Source: Paenibacillus faecis (lineage in GTDB: Bacteria > Bacillota > Bacilli > Paenibacillales > Paenibacillaceae). From it: a stretch of 64,000 bases of DNA. This document shows positions 34,104 through 42,750 of the stretch, one piece after another (position 1 is the first letter of the stretch; each line of letters opens with the position of its first letter). The DNA lies in the NCBI RefSeq assembly GCF_008084145.1, contig NZ_VSDO01000005.1, forward strand, positions 186,001 to 250,000, given 5' to 3'. A program made the translations under genes and the position numbers. The notes under the pieces were generated by a model. That model was not told the origin of the DNA. It saw only the letters and a program-made list of their open reading frames with translations, and ran no database searches.

Positions 34104-34136
34104 TCTTATTCATATATTTGATTATTTGAATATAAG
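34104..34136. promoter_or_regulatory. AT-rich operator-like sequence before the SulP gene
   Basis: ATTCATATATTTG and TTTGAATATAAG form an imperfect inverted repeat. Similar TGAATAT/ATTCA elements lie before the ArsR gene (about 34620-34640) and at about 34725-34755. This fits ArsR/SmtB-type sites; assignment is by resemblance only. Confidence 0.4.
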
Positions 34137-34213
34137 TGAAATGTTACTCCTGTCATCGAATAATGTCAATCATAATAATCTCGTGTCGCTCCGCATGTTT
34201 CCGGCTGCAAAAC

Positions 34214-34261
34214 AAAAAAACAAGGAGATCCTTGATGTTACTCATGGAACCCCTTGTTTTT
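34214..34261. terminator. Bidirectional terminator between the SulP and ArsR genes
   Basis: AAAAACAAGG pairs with CCTTGTTTTT around a long loop. It lies directly after the ArsR stop codon on the minus strand and would partly separate that gene from the SulP gene. Confidence 0.65.
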
Positions 34262-34265
34262 CAGT

Positions 34266-34595
34266 TTAAGATTCATTTCGAATGACCTCAAGTAATGAAA
34301 TGGCATCAACGAGATGATTATCGAAGATCTGCTTTGTGACTGCGAGTAGATCTTTAATCAACGGGTCACGTAACGAATAAATGACAGAAGTACCATCCTT
34401 TAAGCCCGTCACCACATTTTTATTTCGCAATACTGCCAACTGCTGAGAAACGGCTGAACCCTCTGAGCCTAAAATACTCTGTATCTCATTTACGTTTTTA
34501 TCTCCTTCACTCAGAACCTCCAGGATTCGAATCCGCATGGGATGCGCCAGCGCCTTAAAAAAATCGGCTTTAAACTGTTGGATATTTTGGTTCAT
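34266..34595 (-). CDS. ArsR/SmtB-family regulator of the SulP gene
   Basis: The product has 109 residues from ATG 34595, with AAGGAGG upstream; the 42 extra codons of the longer frame are unlikely. The fold is typical (ADFFKALAHPMRIRILEVLS, GSAVSQQLAVLRNKNVV). There are no cysteines in the alpha-3 helix, so it is not an arsenite sensor of the usual kind; in related proteins linked to SulP genes the signal is uncertain. AT-rich TTGAATATATGAATATC lies just upstream. Confidence 0.85.
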   Translation of the reverse strand: MNQNIQQFKADFFKALAHPMRIRILEVLSEGDKNVNEIQSILGSEGSAVSQQLAVLRNKNVVTGLKDGTSVIYSLRDPLIKDLLAVTKQIFDNHLVDAISLLEVIRNES

Positions 34596-34814
34596 TGCTA
34601 ACGCCTCCTTGATCACTATACTTTTGAATATATGAATATCATAACACAACTTTACCCAAAAACATTCTGGAAAGAAGGGCATACCGGCGCATGGATTGTG
34701 ATTTGGTTGCCTATACAATACACTTTATATTCAAATACCTAATTATTTGATTAAAATAACATAAGGAGTGGATACGAATGCCGGACTCTACGAGTAATGA
34801 CTGATCACATCAAG

Positions 34815-35143
34815 ATTCGTCATCCTCGCATGAATTGACTACACCTTTCATGCAGGAAAGCAGACAAACCGCGGCTTCGCCCAAGGCGAGCAAAATTGTG
34901 CGACTAAAACAATTGCATTGTCCAAAGCGGAAGGGGAAGTATTCCGTTGGGTGATGCGAACCATACCCAATTTGAAAGAATCTCTGATTTGTGTTCGATG
35001 GTAGGTGATGGAGCGACCCGCCCAATCGTTTTTGGGCGTACAGCTCTGCCGGTGACTCGACCTGCTCTGCTATGTATGGAATGACTGCTTTGGGCACTTC
35101 GAATTTATGGAAGGGGAATCGCGCTTCATATTGGAAATGGAGT
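34815..35143 (-). pseudogene. Remnant of a Tn3-family transposase, N-terminal part
   Basis: Read on the minus strand the sequence gives FQYEARFPFHKFEVPKAVIP and YIAEQVESPAELYAQ, then after a one-base shift DWAGRSITYHRTQIRDSF, as in the DUF4158-type N-terminus of Tn3 TnpA proteins. The fragment is cut at 35143 by the end of an IS3 element and decays toward 34815. It hints that the arsenic region once rode on a Tn3-type transposon. Confidence 0.55.
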
Positions 35144-35173
35144 TGTCAAAAAAAGTGCAGTTTGAAAACACCC

Positions 35174-36102
35174 TCATACAGAAAACCCGTTACTAAGCTG
35201 CCTGTGACAGCATTCTTTCGCGATAAATAGCTGGGGGCCAGCCCCTGGATTAGAGGTGTAGATCCGCTGTCTGTTGTAGTAGACCATGATGTATCTGAAG
35301 ATGATCGATTTAATATAGGCCATCGGATAGCGCTCCGTGTTGATCTTGTACAGCTTTTCTTTCTTTAGCGTAGCAAAAAAGCTTTCCATCCTTGCTTTGT
35401 CAAGCAACGCCCTGTGCCGCTCATGCTCTGAATGGCATCTCGTTTTGCTAGACGCTCTCGGAATGCATGGCTTGTGAATTGACTGCCTCGATCGCTGTGA
35501 AATATCATTCCGCGAGCATTCTTTGCTTTACAAGCGTTCTCAAAGGCCTGAATGCAGAGTTCCTTGCGCATGTTGTCGTCCATGGCGAGGCCCACGATCT
35601 CGCCGTTGAAACAATCCAGTACCGCGCATAGATATAACTTGCCGTCTAAACAAGGGACTTCGGTGATATCCGATAGCCACTTTTGGTTGGGTCCTGAGGA
35701 TTTGAAGTCTCTCTGGATTAGGTTCTCGCTCTTGTGAGCTGCGGCATCCTCGCATGTAATACCGTTTGGATGACGTTTGGTTTTCTTCAGCAGGCCATGC
35801 TTCTTCATGATTCGGTAGACGGTGCTGTAGCTGGTCGTGATCTCTATTTGGGACAGCGCCAGCAGAATACGCTGGACACCGTAATTTCGGTTGTCTTCAT
35901 GCTCTCCAATGATGTCTTTGATTTTGACCAGAAGAAGTTGCTGCCGCTCCTGTTTCGGTGTGGGCTTCAAGCTACGGTAATAGCCCGATTCGCTGACAGC
36001 AAGTACTTTGCACATTTCCTTGACGGTCCACTGATCCCGTCGTTCACGGATGTAAGCATAGAGCTGGCATGCCTTTACCGCTTCCGGTCTTTTGCGAAAA
36101 AA
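35174..36102 (-). pseudogene. IS3-family transposase OrfB (DDE), frameshifted
   Basis: After the slip site the frame reads FRKRPEAVKACQLYAYIRER and the DDE core: WLSDITEVPCLDGKLYLCAV (first Asp) and FHSDRGSQFTSHAFR (second Asp). Near 35400 the frame changes after SMSGTGRC, and the catalytic Glu (MESFFATLKKEKLY) is encoded in another frame that continues to 35174. One base gained or lost separates them, so full-length OrfAB cannot be made by the usual single slip. Confidence 0.8.
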
Positions 36103-36365
36103 CCGAGTGCATCCTTGAGAATTTCATTCGCGCGGCGCAACTCGCCTATCTCTCTTTCTAATTCGATTTCACGCGCAGTCTTATCGGCAGATGCATAAGC
36201 GCGTCCGCTCCCGATATGCGCTCCGTCACCGTGCAGGATTCTTCGCTTTCTCCATTCCTGCAAGGTATAGTAGGATACACCTAACTGCTCGGCGGTTTTC
36301 TTGGGTCCAATCTCATCGCTCAATCTTACTGCTTCTTCTTTGAATGCTTTGTCGTATCGATTCAT
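36075..36365 (-). CDS. IS3-family transposase OrfA
   Basis: The product has 96 residues. An HTH (LSDEIGPKKTAEQLGVSYYT) is followed by a leucine-zipper-like region (AREIELEREIGELRRANEIL). Near its 3' end the coding strand holds the slippery heptamer T TTT TTC (complement of 36096-36102), where a -1 slip would continue into OrfB to give the OrfAB transposase typical of this family. Confidence 0.88.
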   Translation of the reverse strand: MNRYDKAFKEEAVRLSDEIGPKKTAEQLGVSYYTLQEWRKRRILHGDGAHIGSGRAYASADKTAREIELEREIGELRRANEILKDALGFFAKDRKR

Positions 36366-36436
36366 TGTCTCTCGTCCCCTCGTCAGCTTTCATTTTATTT
36401 CATATGAGGGGGTTTTTCGACTGCATTTTTATCGTA

Positions 36437-36903
36437 GCACTCCATATTTGATTGTATCAAAAAATGGAAGCCGCGGAGGGGAGTTTTTTGGGCAAGCAGT
36501 TCCGATTTTACCCTAAAAATGAAATGAATATTAGAGGGACATTATTCAACCTCTCAATGCTCCTTGAAAACTGAATACAATCTTATCCGGTACGTTCCCC
36601 GCATGGCCTAGAAGGATAGCCAAATTGCAGGCGCGCCACGACCGTTTTGCCGGTTCTTGTTTTTGCATGTCTTGTAGCGGAACCGTCAGAAAGCGAGCGA
36701 TTTTGCCCATGCAATCCATAAATGGTGGTTCCATTTAAGGCGAAGATCCATGCGGAGGGATAATGATACTTCCGTCCAGCCATAGCTCATCGCAATGGGG
36801 GCGGCTTGCAGCGATCCTGGAAGAGGTTTGAAGCCTATGAGGACGGCTAACCACTGTCCGCCGGATAGGGTTAATGGAAGAGAAGCAACCAAAACAGAGG
36901 CGG
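36437..36903. other. Gene-less stretch between IS3 and the SHOCT leader
   Basis: Short frames on the minus strand (36546-36919) have no ribosome sites or recognisable domains. The last 130 bases probably form the 5' leader of the SHOCT-like gene and recombinase transcript, ending in the terminator at 36904-36952. Confidence 0.5.
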
Positions 36904-36952
36904 AAACAGAGATGCGCACAAGCGGTAATGTTTGTCGCGCATCTCTGTTTTT
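36904..36952 (+). terminator. Strong intrinsic terminator ahead of the recombinase genes
   Basis: AACAGAGATGCGC pairs perfectly with GCGCATCTCTGTT around a loop of about 18 bases and is followed by T-rich sequence. It lies 30 bases before the SHOCT-like gene, so it either isolates the recombinase from upstream transcription or is an attenuator. Confidence 0.8.
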
Positions 36953-36981
36953 CAGCTTTTCTGGATTATTGGGAGGTTTTT

Positions 36982-37128
36982 ATGAACCATAAACTCATCC
37001 GGTACAGCATGCAAATCGCTATGATAAAACAATTACTGGCATTATCTTTGATTACCGAAAACGAATTTCATTTGATAAAGAACAAAACGATGCGGGATTA
37101 CGGCATCATTTCGGACCTTACTTCTTGA
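36982..37128 (+). CDS. Small SHOCT-like protein
   Basis: The product has 48 residues from ATG 36982 behind GGGAGG. The pattern QLLALSLITENEFHLIKNK followed by DYGI fits SHOCT-type short helical domains that precede large serine recombinases in many firmicute ICEs. It lies 71 bases before the recombinase start and is probably co-transcribed. It may be a recombination directionality or accessory protein, which is inferred from position. Confidence 0.7.
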   Translation: MNHKLIRYSMQIAMIKQLLALSLITENEFHLIKNKTMRDYGIISDLTS

Positions 37129-37199
37129 TTCGCACATTTGTCGGGCCGCCCATCTCTTATTAAACTGATGGCAAGTAAATAAGAATGGAGGACAACACC

Positions 37200-38933
37200 A
37201 TGGCTCTCGAAGTAGAAGTAATTAAAGCAAGTAGGAAAATATCCGATCGCAACGCCGGAAAGTTATCGGATGTCCTTCGCGTCGCCCCTTATGCCCGCGT
37301 AAGTACCGACACCGAGGAGCAATTGAGCAGCTACAAGTCGCAAGTCGCCTATTACACCGATCTCGTTAGCAAACGAAGCGACTGGGTGCTGGTTGATATT
37401 TATGCAGATGAAGCCATAACCGGTACTCAGGTAACGAAGCGCGAGGATTTCCAACGCATGATTAACGATTGTATGGATGGGAAAATTGATATGATCATCA
37501 CGAAGTCTATCTCCAGGTTTGCAAGAAATACGCTGGACACGTTGAAATACGTCCGTATGCTGAAAGAAAAGAACATCGCCGTACTTTTTGAAGATGAGAA
37601 TATCAATACATTGACGATGGACGGTGAATTGTTGCTCGTCATTCTAAGCTCCGTAGCGCAGCAGGAAGTGGAGAACATCTCAGCCAACGTAAAAAAAGGT
37701 TTGAAAATGAAAATGAAGCGCGGCGAACTGGTGGGCTTCCAAAGTTGTCTGGGATATGATTACGATGTGAATACGAAACAGATCACCGTTAATCAAGAAG
37801 AAGCCGAAATCGTCCGCTATATTTTTGAACGGTATACATCGGGGATCGGCGCTTACGTAATTGCTAAGGAACTGACTGAGGCGGGACATAAAACCAAGTA
37901 TGGAAGAGTCGAATGGCAGGACACAACCGTTCTTGGTATCATAAAGAATGAGAAGTATAAAGGCGATTTGCTGCAAGGAAAGACATTTACCGTCGATCCC
38001 ATTTCCAAGAGAAGACTGGACAATTACGGCGAGGAAGATCAGTTTTATGTCAAAAATCATCATGAGCCGATTGTCAGCGAGGAAGTATTTGAGAAGGCGC
38101 AGGACATATTGCATCGAAGAGGCGAGAATCGCCGCCGCGGCGCAAAAGGCAAGCGGGACAAGTACAGCAGGAAATTTGCTTTCAGCAGCAAATTGGAATG
38201 TGCTTTCTGCAGAAGCAATCTCTCCCGGCGGAACTGGCACAGCGGAACCCCGCACGAGAAGGTGATTTGGCAGTGCGTGACGGCCACGAAAAAAGGGAAG
38301 AAATACTGCTCTCACAGTAAAGCCTTGGAGGAAAAGCTGATTGAGGGTGCTTTTGTCGAATCGTATAAATTGGTGTGCCGCAATAATTCGGACGTGCTGG
38401 ACGAGCTTATGAAAAGAATGGAGTCGGTGTTTAGCGACCAGAATCATCAAAAGCGATTGAACAAAATTATCAGCGACATTCAGGCCATGGAGCAAAAACG
38501 TTGCAGACTGATTGATTTGTGCCTGGATGAGAAAATAGACAGGGCTACTTACGAACAGAAGTATGCGGAACTCGATACTTCGCTTACTAAATTGCTCGAA
38601 GAAAAGGAACAGCTGGAGCAATCCGCACAAGATGAAATTGATTTGGGAAAGCGGCTTGAACATTTCCGCAAAGTGCTTCAAACAAATGAAGTTCTGACTG
38701 CATTCGATCGGAACGTTTTCGAAAGCATCGTTGATAAAGTGATTATTGGGGAGAACTCCAATCAGGAAAGTCCCGAGCCATACAAACTGACTTTTGTCTA
38801 TAAGACCGGCTTTCATAACAGCATCCAAAGCAAGATGCATAAGCAAAAAAAGTCCTTGCGAAGTGAAAGGGGGAGAGTGCCTTCCTATTCCGAGAACAAC
38901 ACATGTGGAAGCTGTTTGTTCCTTGATTTATAA
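37200..38933 (+). CDS. Large serine recombinase (ICE integrase)
   Basis: The product has 577 residues from ATG 37200 (GGAGG upstream). The resolvase catalytic domain (about 25-165) has RVAPYARVSTDTEEQLSSY with the nucleophilic Ser, and ITKSISRFARNTLDTL. The recombinase domain follows (GLKMKMKRGELVGFQSCLGY), then a zinc ribbon with Cys pairs (LECAFCRSNLSRR, WQCVTATKKGKKYC) and a coiled coil (about 430-490). It would integrate and excise the element. Such genes sit at an element end, so the right boundary is probably just beyond 38934. Confidence 0.93.
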   Translation: MALEVEVIKASRKISDRNAGKLSDVLRVAPYARVSTDTEEQLSSYKSQVAYYTDLVSKRSDWVLVDIYADEAITGTQVTKREDFQRMINDCMDGKIDMIITKSISRFARNTLDTLKYVRMLKEKNIAVLFEDENINTLTMDGELLLVILSSVAQQEVENISANVKKGLKMKMKRGELVGFQSCLGYDYDVNTKQITVNQEEAEIVRYIFERYTSGIGAYVIAKELTEAGHKTKYGRVEWQDTTVLGIIKNEKYKGDLLQGKTFTVDPISKRRLDNYGEEDQFYVKNHHEPIVSEEVFEKAQDILHRRGENRRRGAKGKRDKYSRKFAFSSKLECAFCRSNLSRRNWHSGTPHEKVIWQCVTATKKGKKYCSHSKALEEKLIEGAFVESYKLVCRNNSDVLDELMKRMESVFSDQNHQKRLNKIISDIQAMEQKRCRLIDLCLDEKIDRATYEQKYAELDTSLTKLLEEKEQLEQSAQDEIDLGKRLEHFRKVLQTNEVLTAFDRNVFESIVDKVIIGENSNQESPEPYKLTFVYKTGFHNSIQSKMHKQKKSLRSERGRVPSYSENNTCGSCLFLDL

Positions 38934-38961
38934 GGGTTTTGAGTAGGTGTTTAGGGGATTT

Positions 38962-39019
38962 GGGGACGAAACGGGGAATGGAATGGAAAGTTATTTTCGC
39001 CCCCGTTGTCCCTTTTTTT
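38962..39019 (+). terminator. Terminator after the recombinase, near the ICE right end
   Basis: GGGGAC-AACGGGG pairs with CCCCGTT-GTCCC (a two-base bulge), followed by seven T. The attachment site should lie in this region, but no core repeat can be identified without the left end. Confidence 0.7.
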
Positions 39020-39088
39020 GTAATAAAATTTGCTTTTCAGGAAGATTTTTTGGTAACAGGTCCCTCATGTTAAAGTCCCTCCATATTT

Positions 39089-39613
39089 TCAACTTCTAGC
39101 AGGTTTACCGTTATTACGAGGCAGCGGCGATCCTGTCATCATCCAAGCCCGATACATCCCATACCCCAGCAAGCCCCCGAAAGTGTTCAAAATCAGATCA
39201 TCCACATCAAACATGCCGATCGCCAGGATCAACTGGGAAGTCTCAAGTCCTAAGCTGAAGGTGAAGGATAGCATGAGCACCTTTAACCAGGGATTCGACA
39301 TCCCTCTGAACAGAAGCGGGAGCAGCATTCCGAAAGGCATAAAGATCAGGATGTTTCCGGCAAAATTCACCCAGCTGTGCAGGGTGGCTTGTTCGAAATA
39401 CGTGAAAATCACATGGAAAGGAACGAGATTCGCCCTGAACGTCAACTGGTCCATAATCATCTCAGGGCTGTGCCAGTGTGCCTTTAGCTGCTGCTTGATA
39501 AAATGCGGGTCAATGCTGTGGAACTTAAATAGAATCACTTTAACCACAATATACATATAAATGGCAAGCATTGCCGCGATCACCATACCGCCGCTCATTC
39601 TTTTGGTATTCAC
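39089..39613 (-). CDS. VanZ-family membrane protein
   Basis: The product has 174 residues and about four membrane helices. The VanZ pattern RANLVPFHVIF, NFAGNILIFMPFGMLLPLLF and ETSQLILAIGMFDVDDLILN is clear. VanZ proteins lower teicoplanin susceptibility in enterococci, but most chromosomal homologues have no proven role. It is the first chromosomal-type gene outside the ICE. Confidence 0.9.
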   Translation of the reverse strand: MNTKRMSGGMVIAAMLAIYMYIVVKVILFKFHSIDPHFIKQQLKAHWHSPEMIMDQLTFRANLVPFHVIFTYFEQATLHSWVNFAGNILIFMPFGMLLPLLFRGMSNPWLKVLMLSFTFSLGLETSQLILAIGMFDVDDLILNTFGGLLGYGMYRAWMMTGSPLPRNNGKPARS

Positions 39614-39833
39614 TACAACTCCCTCATTTCGTGCTGGTCTTTGTTTTATAATTCAAAGATAAAGCACAAAATTTAAGAATTAGTGGGAAAAAGATAACGA
39701 TTTCCTTAAGCTTTTATAGACGGACTTTAAGGTTTCCCTAAATGTGCTTCTTTGCTCGTTAGCTCCCGGGTAAGAATTGAAGTGCCTCGTTTCAACCTGG
39801 CAGGATAAAATGGTATAATGAAGGGAATAAGGA

Positions 39834-40670
39834 ATGGAGTGGGATGCGCATGTTCGGCTGCTTGATCCGCGTGTCGATGTGATCTTCAAGCGAATTTTTG
39901 GCAGTGAGCGTAATAAGGATGTGTTGCTGGCTTTTTTGAACAGCACGTTTCGTGAGGCAGGCGAATCGCCGCTAACCGAGATTGTGCTGCTCAACCCTTA
40001 CACTGAGCCAGACAGTCCGAATGATAAGCAGTCGATTATGGACATCAAGGCCAAGACAGCCAAGGGCGAACTTTTGAATATCGAAATGCAATTGTTCAAC
40101 CCGTATCATATGGAAAAACGTACACTGTTTTATTGGTCTGAAATGTACTACCATCAGATACCTAAGGGTGGCAATTACAATACTTTAAAGAAATGCGTGA
40201 CCATCAATATACTGAATTATTCAACTCTGCCTAACGACCGCTACCATAGTGTGTTTCATCTACGTGAGGATCGCACAGGGGTTCCGCTCCTAGATGATAT
40301 TGAGATTCACATCATCGAGCTGACCAAGCTGAATGAGCATGCAGCAGAGCTTGAAGAAGGCGGTCTGGTGAACTGGTTGCTGTTTTTAAAGGGTGTAGAT
40401 AAATCAAATTGGGAGGTGCTGACGATGAAGGAGCCGATGCTGAAAAAAGCGATGGATACGCTGGAGTTTCTAAGCCAGGATCGGGCAGCTCGAATGGCTT
40501 ATGACGCCCGGATGAAGGCACTGAGCGATGAGAAATCCCGAATTGAGGGAGCCAAGACGGAAACAAGCAAAGAAATTGCCGTCAGACTTCTGAACAGAGG
40601 AGTAGATCTGCAAACTGTTTCGGAAGCAACGGGGTTGTCTATGGAAGAAGTCAAACTGCTGAGACAGTAA
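39834..40670 (+). CDS. Rpn-family recombination-promoting nuclease (PD-(D/E)XK)
   Basis: The product has 278 residues. The N-terminal nuclease domain begins with LLDPRVDVIFKRIFGSERNK and carries the catalytic Asp 70 (MDIKAKT) and Glu 84-Met-Gln 86 (LLNIEMQ). The C-terminal part contains a helical stretch and a small HTH-like end (LNRGVDLQTVSEATGLSMEE). Rpn proteins cut DNA and stimulate RecA-independent recombination; some are linked to phage defence. GAAGGGA precedes ATG 39834. A terminator follows. Confidence 0.88.
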   Translation: MEWDAHVRLLDPRVDVIFKRIFGSERNKDVLLAFLNSTFREAGESPLTEIVLLNPYTEPDSPNDKQSIMDIKAKTAKGELLNIEMQLFNPYHMEKRTLFYWSEMYYHQIPKGGNYNTLKKCVTINILNYSTLPNDRYHSVFHLREDRTGVPLLDDIEIHIIELTKLNEHAAELEEGGLVNWLLFLKGVDKSNWEVLTMKEPMLKKAMDTLEFLSQDRAARMAYDARMKALSDEKSRIEGAKTETSKEIAVRLLNRGVDLQTVSEATGLSMEEVKLLRQ

Positions 40671-40715
40671 GCAAAAATGTACTCCCTACATCACCACCCA
40701 AAGCTTAAACTCGAC

Positions 40716-40738
40716 GACAGCCGCAGGGCTGTCTTTTC
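40716..40738 (+). terminator. Terminator after the Rpn gene
   Basis: GACAGCC pairs with GGCTGTC around a short loop, then TTTTCTTTT. Confidence 0.75.
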
Positions 40739-40796
40739 TTTTGCCAAATTTCGTATTTTACCGTACAACAGGAGATGCAAACAGAGCGTTAGAAGA

Positions 40797-40816
40797 AACA
40801 CGCGGGTAAACGTGTT
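40797..40816. promoter_or_regulatory. Inverted repeat upstream of the WYL regulator
   Basis: AACACG and CGTGTT are separated by 8 bases, about 100 bases before the WYL gene. It could be its operator; the similar regulators BrxR of BREX loci bind inverted repeats. Confidence 0.35.
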
Positions 40817-40917
40817 CGTGGTGGAAGTCCTAAAAGTGCAGCCAGGAAGGAAATTACTCCTCGATATAGAAACTAATAACTACCAAGAATATAGAACTAA
40901 TTATCTAGGAGAATCGT

Positions 40918-41889
40918 ATGATCGATAAAGTCATTCGTATTTTTAATATTATTAATGCGATCCAAGCTAATCCGGGCATTTCTGCTGCGGATTTGGCGCT
41001 AAAATGTGACGTTAACATCCGAACTATCTACCGAGACCTGGATGTATTGAATTTAATTGCTCCTGTAACGAATGAGAAACGAGGGACGGGCTATCGCTTT
41101 ATGGGCAAGTTCTTTTTGTATCCGCTCAATTTTACGGAACAAGAAGCGCTCGCATTTTCCTTATTGCCGTCGGTTTTGGATATGGACAAACTGCCTCCCG
41201 GGTTTGACACGGCCTATGACAAAGTGATGGGGACGCATTTGAAGGAAAAGTCCAAGCAAAACAGCATCATTGAGGATATCGCTGATGTCATTCAAATGGG
41301 GACGCCGGCTTATCGTCAGGAAAGCCCTAATTTTTTGCAGCCGGTGATTCAAGCGATTTTGGAAAAAAGAACGCTCCATACCATCTACCATACGCAATAT
41401 CGGGACGAAACGACGGAACGCCATGTAGATCCCTATTTCCTCGTTCCGCGGAAACAAGGGTTATATTTGATCGGTTATTGTCATTTGAAGCAAGCAATCC
41501 GAACTTTCCGGATCAGCCGTTTTCAGCAGGTTGAACTTACCGCGGGAACTTTCGATAAAGGGGATTTTAATCTCAAACAGTACCTAAAAAACACCTGGTC
41601 GATTGATCGCGGAGAGAAGAATACGCGCTTTAAAGTACGATTTTCTCCGGAAGTAGCTCGTTACATTAAGGAAGAGGAGCTGTTCGTCCAGCCTTGGATG
41701 AAGGATTTGAAGGACGGAAGCCTGTTATTTGAAGTTACCGTCAATAACGAAAAGGAATTTCTCATGTGGATTCAGCAGTACGGCCCGGCGGCGGAAATTT
41801 TGGAACCGGCTTCAGCCAGGGAGACTTTAAAACAACAGTTAACTGACTGGCTGGCCCTATATAATTCAGACGTTGAGGTGCGGAGTTAG
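40918..41889 (+). CDS. WYL-domain transcriptional regulator (BrxR-like context)
   Basis: The product has 323 residues. An N-terminal winged helix (NPGISAADLALKCDVNIRTI, YRDLDVLNLIAPV) is followed by a WYL domain (HVDPYFLVPRKQGLYLIGYC) and a C-terminal WCX-type extension. WYL proteins commonly control defence loci; BrxR-type WYL repressors sit upstream of BREX operons. This one lies about 3.2 kb before brxA with two genes between, so control of the island is plausible but not shown. AGGAG precedes ATG 40918. Confidence 0.85.
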   Translation: MIDKVIRIFNIINAIQANPGISAADLALKCDVNIRTIYRDLDVLNLIAPVTNEKRGTGYRFMGKFFLYPLNFTEQEALAFSLLPSVLDMDKLPPGFDTAYDKVMGTHLKEKSKQNSIIEDIADVIQMGTPAYRQESPNFLQPVIQAILEKRTLHTIYHTQYRDETTERHVDPYFLVPRKQGLYLIGYCHLKQAIRTFRISRFQQVELTAGTFDKGDFNLKQYLKNTWSIDRGEKNTRFKVRFSPEVARYIKEEELFVQPWMKDLKDGSLLFEVTVNNEKEFLMWIQQYGPAAEILEPASARETLKQQLTDWLALYNSDVEVRS

Positions 41890-41907
41890 CCGCATGGAAG
41901 ATGATTT

Positions 41908-41937
41908 GAGGCCCTTTTATTTAGGGCCTCTTGGTTT
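41908..41937. terminator. Bidirectional terminator between convergent genes
   Basis: GAGGCCCT pairs with AGGGCCTC around a 7-nt loop, with T-rich flanks on both sides. It ends both the WYL gene and the minus-strand exonuclease gene. Confidence 0.8.
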
Positions 41938-42601
41938 ATTGGGCGATTTTTAACAAATGGGCAAGCTCGTGGAAAGGCGTGTACTTTTCTTCATTATCAG
42001 TCGAATAAACGATCCTAGTTTCGAACAAAGATTCTTCGGCGGCGTTATTACGTTCCAAAACGAATTTCGGAAAGTGTTTTTTGAACAGTTTTGCCGTATT
42101 GAAGGCATCGTCGAGCGCGTTATGCTGTTTCCCGATAAAGGGGAGATTTTCCGCTTTCAAGGACTTTTTCAGACCCATCCTCTGGCCAATATCGGCCCCG
42201 TTCAAACGGGTGTAGGACAACTGGATATCATTGTAATTCCTTATCCAACCCAAGTCCATTTTTTTGGCGCTGCATTCGCGTACCAATTGATATTTATCGT
42301 CCGGTCCCCAGGAGCAAAGGTAATAATCCTCGCCTAACCAGGCCTTGAAGTTTTCTATTGCTTCTTTAAACAGCGGGGCATCATCTATGTTGGACTGCGT
42401 GACCCCAGTAAATTCCGTCGTCAGCTTGGAAATTTTGGGGCTTCGTGAAGGCTGCACGTAAGTGTGGTATAAATCGGTCATGTTCAGTTTGCCATGCTCA
42501 TCGGCTCTAAGCTCAATCGCCCCGATCTCAATCGTTTCCGCCGTATGCCTTTGCGAGCGGAGTACCGTGAACTCCAGGTCAAATACGATGTATTTCATCA
42601 T
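41936..42601 (-). CDS. DEDDh 3'-5' exonuclease (RNase T/DnaQ-like)
   Basis: The product has 221 residues from ATG 42601 (AAAGGAG upstream). The active-site motifs are FDLEFT (Asp, Glu), a middle Asp in DLYHTYVQ or the CSWGPDDKYQL segment, and the HNALDDAFNTAKL motif with His and Asp. Close relatives include KapD-type sporulation exonucleases and general DEDDh exonucleases. It is convergent with the WYL gene and divergent from the DUF4145-like gene. Whether it belongs to the defence island is open. Confidence 0.85.
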   Translation of the reverse strand: MMKYIVFDLEFTVLRSQRHTAETIEIGAIELRADEHGKLNMTDLYHTYVQPSRSPKISKLTTEFTGVTQSNIDDAPLFKEAIENFKAWLGEDYYLCSWGPDDKYQLVRECSAKKMDLGWIRNYNDIQLSYTRLNGADIGQRMGLKKSLKAENLPFIGKQHNALDDAFNTAKLFKKHFPKFVLERNNAAEESLFETRIVYSTDNEEKYTPFHELAHLLKIAQ

Positions 42602-42750
42602 TATCGGCTCCTTTATGTATTGGCTTACTGCTAGTGTAAAGGAGGTTAGGTGACAGGGGGGTGTCACGAATGAATGTTCGATTTAGAGGCAATATAAAAT
42701 TTTTGCTTAAACGTTTAAATAATAAATTATTGATTATGGAGGAATACGTC

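Larger units (their letters stand above)
35144..36436 (-). mobile_element. IS3-family insertion sequence
   Basis: About 1.29 kb, with two transposase frames on the minus strand and imperfect terminal inverted repeats of about 35 bp: the left end has AAAGTGCAGTTTGAAAACAC then CCTCATA, and the right end has the complement with GTGCAG as TGCAG and CCCCCTCAT. No clear target duplication could be seen. The element cut into a Tn3 transposase remnant on its left side. The second frame is damaged near 35400, so the copy is probably inactive. Confidence 0.8.

Noticed and set aside
36546-36919. Minus-strand frames between IS3 and the recombinase leader
   Set aside because: Short overlapping frames with no ribosome site and no domain; more likely chance.
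37680-38846. Long open frame antisense to the serine recombinase (388 codons)
   Set aside because: It mirrors the recombinase codons, has no ribosome site and gives a protein without recognisable domains.
38934-39088. tRNA or attachment core at the ICE right end
   Set aside because: No tRNA-like fold is visible, and without the left end a duplicated core cannot be recognised.
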